A DNA stretch of 64,000 nt from Dipylidium caninum. Taxonomy: Eukaryota > Platyhelminthes > Cestoda > Cyclophyllidea > Dipylidiidae. Both the position numbers and the translations under genes were made by a program. How positions within the stretch are numbered: position 1 is the stretch's first letter; the number at the start of each line of letters is the position of its first letter. Below the pieces are notes generated by a model. The model saw only the letters and a list, made by a program, of their open reading frames with translations. It did no database searches and was not told the origin of the DNA. Of the stretch, positions 12,201 to 24,500 are shown piece by piece. The DNA lies in NCBI GenBank assembly GCA_017562135.1, contig QEYB01000766.1:806001-870000 (forward strand), given 5' to 3'.

Positions 12201-12706
12201 GCAGCCCCAACTCCTGTCGACTGGCGACAATTCCGAGGTTGTAGATGAGTGTGAGAGCACGAAAGAGGAAGTAGAGGTTGACGCGGCGGCGGTGGCGGTG
12301 GCGGCAACCACCGAAGTTAATGGCGGTGGCGGTGCTGATAATGTGGATTTGGACACATCGCCAAACCGTACTGAAGCGCCGTTGATGGAAGAACTAAGTT
12401 CGTTTTTGTTAGTATTTCTCACGTTTGCTTTTATCGCTTATACAATGTTGTCTGTTTACCGCAGCGGGGAAGAAGAGAAAGCGGAAGGACGATGCTGAAC
12501 CGGCTGTTGATGCAGATCCGAAACGAAATAGAGGGGCGGTCGGGGGGGATCAAAGGGGCACCCGGCGGGGAGGAAATCTGAAGCAGAGCCAACTACCTTT
12601 CGCGGGGAAAAGAAAGGCAGCAGCCAGTGGTGCCAAAACACGCGTCAGTAAAGTCGCTCCCTCGGCGAGGGGCGCCCTGCGACGCTCCGCCAGGCGGGCC
12701 AAGTAA
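3205..12706 (+). CDS. PDS5: Sister chromatid cohesion protein PDS5 homologue, 23 exons
   Basis: PDS5 is a HEAT-repeat protein that binds the cohesin kleisin subunit and controls both cohesin release (with WAPL) and maintenance of cohesion. Exons as read: 3205-3303, 3337-3609, 3642-3737, 3771-3868, 3899-4127, 4163-4411, 4456-4642, 4709-4961, 5131-5277, 5430-5539, 5609-5748, 6393-6659, 6779-6916, 7473-7821, 7895-8298, 8373-8678, 8859-8995, 9623-9746, 10661-10874, 10950-11064, 11127-11253, 11920-12397, 12465-12706. All junctions are GT..AG, all phases agree, and the total is 4782 nt (1593 residues plus stop). Family landmarks include RFNDIDADVR, YYQPSIDDK, LEYMAMFA and YTIHLLAHDPDW. An in-frame stop precedes the ATG. 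The tail (residues ~1515-1593) is rich in Lys and Arg. The protein is longer than human PDS5A (~1340), mainly through low-complexity sequence around residues 725-1000 and in exon 22. The exon 14 start is the least certain junction. Confidence 0.94.
4643..4708 (+). other. 66-nt PDS5 intron that is open and in frame
   Basis: This interval has a GTAAGC donor and a TCAG acceptor, so I treat it as intron 7 of PDS5. Its length is a multiple of three and it contains no in-frame stop, so retention would add 22 residues, several of them hydrophobic. Conservation of the flanking HEAT-repeat sequence is better when it is removed. Confidence 0.6.
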
Positions 12707-12930
12707 CGGTGAGAGACGACGGCCTCCGGTGGCATCTCACACCCGCTGTCAAGTCGCGGCGCGAAGAGAGCTGGTCCCCCTCCCCTCGACCCTGCCTCAT
12801 TGTGAAAACTTGACATTCCTTATATCCGTTCTTTTTTCTATGTACATTAATTTGTAAGTACCAATCCTGTGGGGAGGGGCTACGCGAGGTCTGTTCAGTC
12901 AAAGTTACCGACAATATATGTAAATTTTTG

Positions 12931-12956
12931 GTATATATTATATATATGTATATATT
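12931..12956. repeat. TA-rich low-complexity tract
   Basis: A run of alternating T and A lies about 230 bases after the PDS5 stop. It is close to where the 3' end of the transcript would be expected. No clear AATAAA was seen between the stop and this tract. Confidence 0.8.
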
Positions 12957-15506
12957 TTCGCGAGGTCTTAGAAAGTTGACTTGCTTTTATGAGTTGACTG
13001 AGTTTCCTCGACTAGTCGGGAAGCTCCTTTGGAGGGGTGGCCATTACTTTACCTCCGTTCTATTTCGTCTCAAAAGCTTTTTTGTTCTACTTTGAAAAGG
13101 GCGAGTCGCTGAGGGGCAATTAATGAAGGCGGCCGCTTGAGGCGCCCACGATTGACTGCGGAAGAGGTGCGGTCGACACGCTTGTTGCCCTGGCTTTATG
13201 TGAACTTGGTGTGCCGCAAATGGGGGAAGGGATAATTGCGTGGATGGTTTCCACTAAGGAGGGGGAGGCGGATGTCATTGTTGCGACGGCGGGTCCCGCT
13301 CTCAAAGAAATCCGGGTTGTCGGTGTCTCAGGCTGGTTGTGTGTGTCGTCCAGGGATCGAGGCCCAATCTCCCAGTCATGCGTGTAACAACCGGACCGCT
13401 AGTCCCTTTTCGTTGTCGGACGTCGCGTCTCTTCGACCAGGCGACAGCGTTAGTCATTCGCCGGGTCATCTGAGGTCTCTGAGGTGAGCGCAGCCCTGGC
13501 CGTGGGTTGTCGCCCCCACGCATGTCAACCGTGAGAAGGCTTGGCAGACGACGTGCGCATCGGAAGGATCCGCTCTAACCCTGCAGGGTTTACGGCGTCC
13601 CTGCGGCTCGATACTGCTGAATCCCGTGCTATGGGCCAACTTTGCATCCGAGCGCCAGCCGCGGTGTCGCCACGATGCTCATTCCTTTTTAAGGCCGCAT
13701 GAGGAAGCGCTTTTTGCCCAGTGTCACCGCAGTTCAGTGGCATCCCCAGTGGTCCGTCGCGGCGGGTATCTCAAATTGGGTCTTCGCGAGATTCCCGGGC
13801 TCCGCCACCTCAGGCGCATGTTCTGTTGGCTGCCACAGTGTAAAGCCGTTAATCCCGCTTTGGCCAACATGAGAGACAAGGGCGTAGCTCTTGCCGAGTA
13901 TCAAAGAGGCGAGTGCCGTGCTTCCTCTCCACGCCGAAGTCGTGGCAAAAGCGGGCAGGCGCGATGAGGGCACCGAAATTTTGCATGTAAAACTCCAAGA
14001 CGTTCCAGTTGGCACGATAGGCATTGGGCAGACAGGGAAAGTGGCAGCAGAAATTCTCTTGACAGCCAAAGTCGCACTACTGTTGGTGGAGTAAATTGAC
14101 ATCTGCGGTTTAATTTCTTCCTCTGGAGGGAATGGAATCCAACTTCAGTGGAGGGCGACCGCACTGGGCGCTGCGTCGCCTCGTGACTCCCCACTTTCTC
14201 TGCAAAACCGCTCTTCTCACCAGCTCGTCTGCGATGAGCCTGCTCGTCAGGACGAGGACAACTTTGCGCTTCCACGCCACGCCGACCCGCCGCCGACGGG
14301 GCGGGCGTGGACGTTGACAATGCAGACCACGCGGCGTCTGCATTTTTTCGTGGCAAGAGATGTTCGTCCGGAATAGGAAGTGCGAGGAGGAAAGCGCCTC
14401 GTGTCGGGCTCCATTAGGCCCCGCGGCAACTCCTGGTGCATGCACCACACACACTTGTTGGTGTAAATGTGGCCGAGTGCCGCTGCAGAACCAATCGACG
14501 GGGCGGAACCGGCCTCCCCGGCGAAGAGACGGCATTTGCACTTGACAAGGGGATCAAATGCCTCCGCGCATCACAACATGTGCTGTTGCGGTGATTGCCA
14601 GCACACACGTCATCGCAGTTGCTGCTTCTCTCCTTTTGGGTCTCTAAAATACCATTAAATTTTGCCATGTTGGCGTGCAACGGACTGAGGGCGCAAATTC
14701 TACTTCAACTCGACCTAACCTGTGCGACGCACTCAGTGAGGAATGAAGGAGGTTGCCACTGCGTTAAGGCGAAGAGGCGATTGTCTGTCTCTCTCGGCGG
14801 AAGTCCTTAAAGCCCAAAATAGGCACAACAAAATTAGTAACGCCATAATTCTCAGGGGTTGTATTTACTTCAAATGGGCTTTCGAGATCGGTTCTCGTTG
14901 ACGCAAACTTGGAAAAATTAGTGAAATGATGAGCACAGGATTTCAGGTGAGGCCTAAAAGACAAGGCAACTCCATACCAATTCCTATAAATTTGTAATTA
15001 AGACTTTTCCACCGAAACATCACCGGTCACGTGATGTCTGAGGCTGTCACCACACTCCTTGGACTTTTGCAACTCTCATAATAGCATTTTATCATTTTGT
15101 GCTCTAAAGGCGGACACTGTGTCTCCGCTCCGTTGGGTACAAGCCCCTGAGTAGACTTGAAGGCCAACATTTGCCTATTTTACTTTCAAACGAGAGAGGA
15201 GACCCAAACACGACTCGGAGTGACTACCTTATCACCTAAATAGGCTATATGTCTTTTAACGGCCATGTACACGTCCCACCTCTCTTCCCCTTTTATCTCT
15301 CCTACGCTTTCCTCACCTTTTATTATTTGTTTGTTGCAATCGCATCTCATCACGCGTCTAATTGAGGTGACTTGGCTCGGGAAGACGCATCACCCAAGTT
15401 CGGTGCACAAGCGTTTGCTAATAAACGCTCAATAGGAAGGACTCCGAGCTCATTGGCTTGCCGCTTAATCAGCCATGATTTCATGATTTGAGCAGGTACG
15501 TAGCCA
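12957..15506. other. Intergenic region between PDS5 and CABIN1
   Basis: From about 13100 to 14800 the DNA is GC-rich, CpG-rich and open on both strands. The longest frames are 122 residues on the minus strand at 13734-14102 (ATG start) and stretches on the plus strand at 13127-13384 and 13891-14094. None has a recognisable domain or a consistent splice context, so no gene is called. From 14800 to 15506 composition returns to average and I see nothing beyond likely promoter DNA for CABIN1. Confidence 0.45.
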
Positions 15507-18500
15507 ATGGAACGACGGAAACACCAAATGCCTACGCGAAAGGGTAAGTATACAATTTTTATGCAGCTTCTGTGGTATCAGTTTATTTTTGCGTTATGAT
15601 TGTAAATGTTTAACGCGAAACGGTTAATTTTCGAGGAGCTCTTAAGGATGACAACTGATGCTTTTAGAATTTTCATTGGTTTCATAGTGCCGTTAGTTGA
15701 TTGGTAAATGCATGTGACTCGTGGTGCCCAGTTAGCATTTATGGCCGTTTTCCTCACGCGTCCTCGTTTGAAGTTATAATCATTTTACTCGAATTAAGCA
15801 AATGGTTAGTTTATACAGAGTGTGAATAGTTTACATAGAATTTTTCTAAGGACCGATGTTGGTTCTTATATTTTTGTTCTTGCAATCCACTTTTTGCGTC
15901 CCTACCTTCACGATCATCATTTTGTACCCAGTTTATGCTAAAATCTCGCATATAGCAAGTGACTTTTTCGCCGTAGTTTCGTTTTCGCCCGATTACCTGC
16001 GACAATGAGGTCAGTGATATAAACCCCCCCGAAGATCGGAATAGTGTGGTTGAATCGCTCAGAAATGTCGATTTGGATCATGAAGATTCAGGTACGGGTG
16101 TAAGTGCCACGGGCGGCACGTGTACCGTGGGTACTCCTACAGAACTCACTTCACAATCGGACGCTATTCGCCGTCTTCTCAGGCCGGTTCGGGAAAAACA
16201 CTCTTCTAAGGAAGCGGAGGAGATTCGGATTACTCGCCTGTACCAACACGCTCTCCGAATTTCTTCTGATTCGGAGTCCTCTCTCGAGACCATTCCATTA
16301 TTGGAGAGCATCGTCCACAGTTTTTTGCTTCGGTCAGCATCGGTATGTCCTACTTCCCCTTTTAATATTTTTTTTGTTTTAATATTATATTAACTCTACA
16401 GAACTAATGTATGTTCTAAATTGTTTCCGCCACAGTCTATCCCCGCTCATCTGAAGACAATCAAGTTTGCAAGTTGCACACACCTTGCAAAGCTCTATTT
16501 GAAGTCAGGAAACCCCGAAATGGCTCTAAAATTATTGAGAATGGTGAGAATCGGTTGCTTTTCGCTAAAGTCGACTATTTTCTTACTATTTTTTTCAATA
16601 TTATTGCCATATGTCGATCCCCATCTATTGACTTCTTAAATCCTTTGCAATGAACCCCACCACACTTTTGGGAACGGATCTGTCATTTTGAGTAAAGCAT
16701 ATCCTTTGTGTGTTCCGCAGAACCTTTCTCTGCTTACCCTGTCGGATATTACTTATATTCTAAAGTCTATTTTAAATTATTTCCCAGAAAACCTTTAATT
16801 CTGTGTGTTCAAAGTCAGGTTAAGTAGTCGGAACTCATTATTTCCTTAATTTTAAGTCTTAAAACGGGAAAAAAGTCGATTCAGTGACTTTGTGAAGATT
16901 TTGTATCCAACCAGCGGCTTAAATAGAAGCATTTTTATTTTTGTTTTTCTTAAGGCTGTTGAATTAGATTCGACTGATGTAAGCATATGGCTGAAGTTGG
17001 CCAACACCGCCATCACGCTACATCGGTTTGATGTGGCTACACCTGCATTGACACACATCCTCAAGGAGCAGCCTTCGCACCCACTGGCTTTGCACTGGGC
17101 TCTGCCCTACTTTTTCGCTATCTCCGAATATGAAGGTGAGATAACCTTCTTTTCTGGGAAGATTTAAGCACAAATTGTGTTTTGATTAAACAATTTGCCA
17201 GGCCTGAATCCATCCTCGGTCTATTTCCCGATCTAAAACCCGTTATCAATGATTTCTGAACCATAGGCTTTTAATCTTTGAGCTTTTTAATGTTGTTGTT
17301 GTATGTTGTTGTATGCCATCTGATGTGGAAATTGTTTTCATATTTTGAAATGGGAAGTTAATGGAGCACATATTTAAAATCTTTCTTGTTTACTCCCTCC
17401 ACTTATATCAAAATAATAAATTTCTTTCTACGGCAAAGTAAACTGTATATTAACTTTACTTATCCCGCCGTTTTTATTTTGCATCGGTGTAACAATCTCG
17501 CTTAATTATTTCGGAACGTCATACTTTATTTAGATTACTAATTTAGATTATCCTGGAAAGCTACTGCTTAGGTTGTTGGCTTTGGGCATCAAGTTTCCAC
17601 CTTCCCACCCAGTTTCATGAGTTAAGGAATCTCTGCTTTCCAGAAAACTTCTAGAGTTATTTTAACAACCAAATTAAGGCTACACAGGTCCTAAAAAAAA
17701 CTTTAGTAAAAATTAATAAGTGTGGACAATCCATAATTGTTACTCGGAGAAGGACTTCGGTTTATGTATTAATTTATTTGTGTTTTTAACCTTAGTGAGG
17801 TGTTATCAAACCGTTTTGAACACTATTTAGACTTACATTACTTCCCAAGTTCCTTCACCAACATGGAACACGTAATAAGGGAGATCGAGTGTTAATTTTC
17901 TCCATGTATGTCGCAACGTTTTAATGTTATAATCGCCTTAGCGGTTTGAGCAGACTAATTTACAAGATGAAATGACCCTTGCAAAGTGTCATTAAAGGGG
18001 ATATTCCCAAAGATGGCGCTATTTTCTAGCAAAGCGGATGTTTTCTAGTGGTCCTCTCGCGACCTACCCCGCAGTTTTTCCATCCCTTTTTAAATTAAAT
18101 TTTCCACTTTTTGGTCTATGACTTGCATCCCCGACTGAAGGTTGACTGATTTCTTTAATTTTTCAACCGGTCTGGGATTAAGACCAGGTACTTTCAGCTT
18201 ATCCGACCACTTCTGTGGATTGGGCCGTTTTGTAATGAAAGTTGTGTGTCAGGTCTGAAGACGGTCTGTTAACTCCTCTATGGTGTTTCAAAAATACCTT
18301 TTCATCCCCTGAAGCCTGTATCATGTACTCTCTCCGGTGCCTGTTTCTCGACTCTCTCAACCAATTGGCTATCCACTGTCTCCGACGCGTCATAGCTTTG
18401 CAACCGAGCCTCGTCTTTCTCCTGGATAACCTCTTTAAGCTCCACCCGGATATTTTATCGCGTCCAGTAGTCTCGGAAGAAGTAAAGATATTGGTGAGAT

Positions 18501-21500
18501 TCGACCCTTTTATTCTCGAAAGTTTTTTATTCCTTGTCAATTTTTCCACGCTCCCTTTTTATGTGTCTGTGAGCCCTGATCTTATCTAAATGAGAAGTTT
18601 GTAGTTTAGGATGCACCTAAAGTTGATGGTTTTCTCAGAACTCATATTTTTCTCCAAGTTACTCATTTTGCGTGGCCTTTCTTTTTCGAAAAGACTCCTA
18701 CTTTTTGCTGTACTCATGCCTAAATACATTAATCTACAAATCCTTCAATTTACAGAAAGCGTGATTTTGCTAAATTTTGAAAAATAGTCTCAAGTATTCG
18801 ACTTAATCGGAGTTAAACTTGCATTTGTGTCACTATGTTTTGGCCAAACGTCAAAACAAGTGTCCAAATTGTCCCACCTCGTACCGTTGTCCTGTAAAGC
18901 ACTTAGATATCCGTTGCTTAAGATTATGCGGCGCGGTGCCATGATTCCTCTCCATATTAGATGTGATATTGGTTAGTAGTCGACTTCACTATCACACTGC
19001 GCGGTGGGGATGATTCTTTTCTCATTTCTTGTTTGAGGTCGTTTTATATTTTCCTTACAACTGACCTATATGGTCTTGCTCTGAATCGCGGCTACTATTT
19101 CGTCTTACTAGTTGAGATTCCGTTTTGGACGGAAATGTATGTATAGTTCTGATCATTTCTCTGAGGCAGAATGTTTTGTCTTTTTCTACCTAAGACGGAC
19201 GAGCGCATCGACAGGATCCGTGAGGGCTACGTGAAGATGTTAGCCGACTTTGAGGACGTAAATGCAATAAAGACGGTGAAATTTCCCGAACCCCTGGCTA
19301 AACTCTCGTGAGCTAATTCTTTTTTCTCTTCTTGTACCCTCCCCACTAGTAGACATAACCTGAAGCGACTCAATCTTTTGTCCCTGTAGGTGGGAGCACT
19401 TGGCCGACGCAATTGTCATCATGTTTGATCGACTCACCAAGGAAAGTGTGAGTTTCCTTACTCTACAGCTGTCTAGTGGCTCTTGTAAATTGAAAACTAC
19501 GAGACTCATAATTATGCTATTGTAGCTATCTACGGGCAAACGGAAAGGAAGAATTTTTTGGGCATTTGTCCCATAAACTGTGAAGGTTACAAAACAGTCT
19601 TAAAAGTAGTGGGAAATGAGCGTTCACAAATCGTTCTCCCGGACGATTTTAGGATCTAAGTTCCTTTGAAGTTGTGGTGCACGCTTACTTGTATTCTTCT
19701 GCCTACCTAACTGTTAACCTTATTCTCAGGCGGTGAACTCAATGCTCGACCTGGGCTCGCTCTTCCAGGGCTGTCAAATCCCCTCCCGGCAGCACTTGCA
19801 AGAGACGGAGGCGGTCGCCTCGAGGGAGACAGCTGTCGTGGACGTTGATTTAGAGGTTTCACTCCATCCGCTATCTTCAGACACCAATGGTGATTCCCCC
19901 CTCCACCAGGCCTCTCAGCTACGCGTCGACCCTCTACACGAAAGTACGGGTGTCCAACAGACGCCGACCAGTAGAAAGGTGGGTCCCTAAGACTCCCCTC
20001 TTTGTGACTGGTTGACGGGTAAACTTTGATGCTTCACTTTCTCTTTCTTACGAGTTTTCTGCCTTCCCATCGACAACCGACATCTCAACTTCATAACTTT
20101 ATTCAGTATGCCCCACATGACCGACACATTTAACTGACAGAAGCTGATTTAAGCTGTGAAGAGAAAAGGGGCTGGAGTTAATACTATGTTAAAGCTGTAC
20201 GAAGGAATTAGACAAATTTTTACGCTCAACTGCATTTTTCTTTACGTTACGTGGCATTGATTCGAACTCATCCTACCAAAGTCGTCCTGCTGTTAATGAT
20301 ATTTACAATACCCGTTTTAACGTTTGTGTTGCATCAATTTTCCCATTTTCCCGTATAAGTGTCTATCTGAAGTTGATTCAAACCGTGTCAAATGCGTGCT
20401 CCCGTATATTGTCACTCTGTGGCCTCTTCACCCGCTGGAAAAATATTATTCATAACGACTCTGAATCATTTTTTGCGTTTTTTTCAAAGCCTTCTTATAC
20501 TTTGTGTTTCTTTAACAGAAAAGGTGTGTCATAACGTCAAAATCATCACTGCTTGGACGTGTTGCCGTCTTTTTTATGCATTTAAAGCATGTCAATTTAA
20601 GATAGCAGTGAATTTTCCCCTTAGTACGTTTTTTGTCAGACTCTTTAAAATGACTGCTTTATCATTTATAAACGGGCAATTTCGTCGATTTTTGCAAACT
20701 CTCCCACGGAAATTTACTTAAATGTACCAATTTGTGTCTAGTTTCCTTGGCCTCCTTCATAATTACAGTCTTCTGTCAAATTAATTAAATATTTAGAAAG
20801 AATATTATATCGGGTTTACCCATAGGGGAAGTGTGTTACCGTTACCTCTTTATTTTTAAAATATCTGGCTATTTGCTTGCTCCATCCATACTCCCTGTCC
20901 AGGGTGAGGAGGATGAGCGTCGCAGAATCTCTAGGCGTATCCGTCGGTCCACGGCAATCTTCGACGACATCTCCTCACAATGCCCATGTATTATTTCGGG
21001 AACGCACACCAACACGCCTTCATCTCTCAACTCCCACACGCCCATTGCTCCTGGGACTCCCGCCGTCCCCATTTCTTCCACGCCCTGCTCTGGTCAACAT
21101 CCTCCTTCCACCGTTGCGACTGATGCCAAACTCACTCAAAAATTGTGGAATGATAAGGCTATTCGCTTTCGATCGCTCCTCCCTTCCTCTTTTAGGTAAG
21201 GGATTGTGATCCTCTCTCCATTTGATAATGGCCTTCAAGCCTCCCCCCTTATTTGGAGGTTTTTCTCCTTCAGAGACCTGGCTTCTCTATTTGAGAAGAT
21301 CGGCAACCCTCAAAGCCATGCGAATGTGCTGATAAGCGAATCTCCCCCGAAGAGAGAATCCTCGAAGGGTAGGTTAACCAGCTCTATTTTATAATTTTTA
21401 TCTATTTTGTGATTGCAACTTTCTGACTCATTTCAGATGATGAAAGTGGAGCCAAAATGGCGTCAGAAACGTTTTCCGAGAGTGATTTGGTGACGCAGTT

Positions 21501-24500
21501 CTTGCAAACTCTAGCTCCCGACAAACCGAACGTAGTGATGCTTGGAATAGCTCTGCTTTTGCAGATGTCTTCCTGCGTCAAACCCTGGTACGTTTCTTTT
21601 ACTATGTCACATTTCTTCGTGCTTGTAAGGAAAATTGTCTCCATTTCATATGTTTGCAGAATGAGCAAATTATAACGTGGATTTTAAAATGACAATCTTT
21701 GTATGCAAGCCTCTTCTTAGTGTGTTTTACCTTTTTCCCTGTTGCTTGGAATTCGGCCTCATGCCCTCAGTTTCGAGAGTAAATCCTTGGCTTACGCTAG
21801 TAACGGATGGTTGGGATCCTTTTTTAGGACAAAATCCTTTGCCACGGCTTACTTGGCCGTGTCTGCTCGCTTCCGTCCGTGCCTTCCTCTCTGGCAGCCA
21901 AGCGCCCTTCCCAAAGGTATTTTCGAGTCCTTAAGTGTCCATTAAGATTAAGAGGGTTGAGATACTTTTCTCCTGCCGACATCGACTGCCTAGTTTCACC
22001 AATTCACTTTTACTCCCCTTCAAAGTGCCCAGCATTACAAGTTAAACTCAGCAGGATCTTGATAATTTTATGAACATTTCCCACAGTTTACATTTGTGAA
22101 CATCTGGTACTTTCGACTTCAAACATTACATCTATTGTTCGGCCTCCTAATGTCCGATTAGGAGTGTTCGCACTTATTGAGAGGTCGTATATAATTTTAA
22201 GGCGGCGCCGATACATCCATTGCTGCTTTCAAGTAGAACAACCATCAGAATTCCCTGTTATTGTAGTGTGAAATTGCAATTCTTTACACTTCTGCGATTG
22301 CCTCATGATTTACTACTTTTAGTAAAATAAGGATTGATGGGATATAACTATTATCCGACACCCCAACTCCTATTCTTTATGACTATTTGCATTTCCGCCG
22401 CACTTTCCCTAGATGAAAAGCGTCTTTTCGAGGTGGCTTTTCGACCGTTGAATCCGAATCCACAGCAGGGCCTTTGGTTAATCGCGACTGGAACAAATGA
22501 AAACCCTTTTTTTACAAATTGACGTTTATTGTCTGCATGGTGCTGCCTCTCAAAGCACTTGGAGAAGGAGAATTAAGTCCTTTTTATAGAAAGTTCTCGT
22601 CACAGGAGAATAACATTTAGTAGCCTGCTGATATCGCAAGTCATTTAACGCGATAAATTGAAGTGTAGATACGTTTAATGAAATAAATTGTCTTCGGGAT
22701 TCTATGAATAGCCGATTGAAAGCCTAATAGCCGTGAAAAAAAAAAGACATGTTGTGTCACTATTGGGAAGTAAATATTAGTCGTTTGTTGTGGGTCATCT
22801 TAGCAGAGGAGACGTGTTCATCGGCGGAGGAGGGACTTCTGCCCGCCGACCTTTTTTGTCTGCGACGAGGGCCGAATTTATGGCAATTGGCCAATCTGCA
22901 CTTTGCCTACGCGGAGGTGCGTCTGGACGCATTTGCCGTCTGCCGGAAGGCTGCTGACGCGGCCAAACGCAGCTCCGACTCTGCCACCAGCCTCCTTCAC
23001 AGCGCCAGCGATGGCACCGACTCAAACGCCGAATTCAGGGCGCTGTCACAGGCTCTGCACTTGGACTCCTCCAGGTTAGCATTCAACTGTTCCCATCGAG
23101 TTCCCCACGTTGTCAGTGGCTCATACCGGCTCCCTTAACTAGTAAATTTGAAATAACCGCACTATTATGAGTTGTAATGAATAGCTTTTTTGTCCGGTTT
23201 CCTTTTGCTAAGTAGCAGTATGGAATAAGCCCTTATTGGGATCACACCTTCTTCTCTGGTGAGATTCCCTTAATAAAAGTCAACATTTCAGTTGGATTCG
23301 TCCACTAGGCGATTTTAGGTTTTTTTTCCTTTTTCTGTCCTCTTTCTAAATACTCTAAAGTCAGAATGCGTTAGTCCTCCCAATCAGGGCCGGTTTGGGA
23401 TTTCCTTCGCTTGGAAACATCTAACTTGTAAACATTTTAGTGTTTGTTTCCGAGAGATACCTCCCCACTAAGATTTGACGAGCTTATTCTGCTTATGAGG
23501 AAGGATGATAGGACAAGTTGAAGGCTTTAGCCCGGGTTCCAGGGGTCGCAAACCCCCCGGAGACCTTAATGTTTTACATCTAGTAGTGATAATCCCAAAA
23601 GACAGTCACTTTTCTCGACTATCTTATTCTGTGAAATAGGAGGTCTTTCGCTTTCCAAAAGCATCCTATCGCAGTTGACATTCCCCCGGCATTTTTTTCT
23701 CGACTCCGATTTTTTCACGAGTGCAACATCTTGTCAGCTTGAACCAATGTTTGGCTACTTCAACCCTCCCCTCAAACCGGCTGTGACTCCCTTACGATGG
23801 CGAATTAATGGGTGAAGTGGGTTCACTGTCTCAAATAAATGTGTAAATGAATTTTTTTGGGTAAATTAATCATTTGGCCTCATGGGTTTATGCGTCCTCA
23901 CACTATCCATCTATGGTAGTGACGGTCCGTTGAGGGGATTGACCCGACTGGAAGGTTTTTACTACTAATAAGAGGAACAATTTTTTAGGTCTACTAAATC
24001 GAACCTATTCTTCAACTCTAAATATCCCGATTTGATCTTTTTCTGTGGTCATTTTTTTTGCTTTCTCACCACACACCCGTTTTGGACTAAGTTGAGTTTC
24101 ATTGGTAAACCAATCAAGTCGTTTCATTTCCCTTGCAGTTTGTCTTCCATTTGAGTTGAGGTCAATTTCAGTATTTTTCTCCATTTTTATTAGGTTTTTT
24201 GAACTCGAGGAAGCCATATCGGTCAGTGATTTCAACGAGTTGATGAACGTTTTCTCACTGCTCCCCGATGGCTCACCCAAGGCTAAAGTCTACCGAGGCC
24301 GAGGTATGCTTCGTTTCCCTATTCACAGTCACCACTCCACTTCTACCCGCCTCCTTTAGTCATCTGGATCAACTATGAACTGAGCGCGGCCGTCCGTAAA
24401 TATGATGCCATGAAGCACTATCTCCTACAGGTAACTTCAGTCTCCTTCCACTAACAGACCGCCCACCAGGCAAAAAACCTCATTACCAAAAAGGGCCCTC

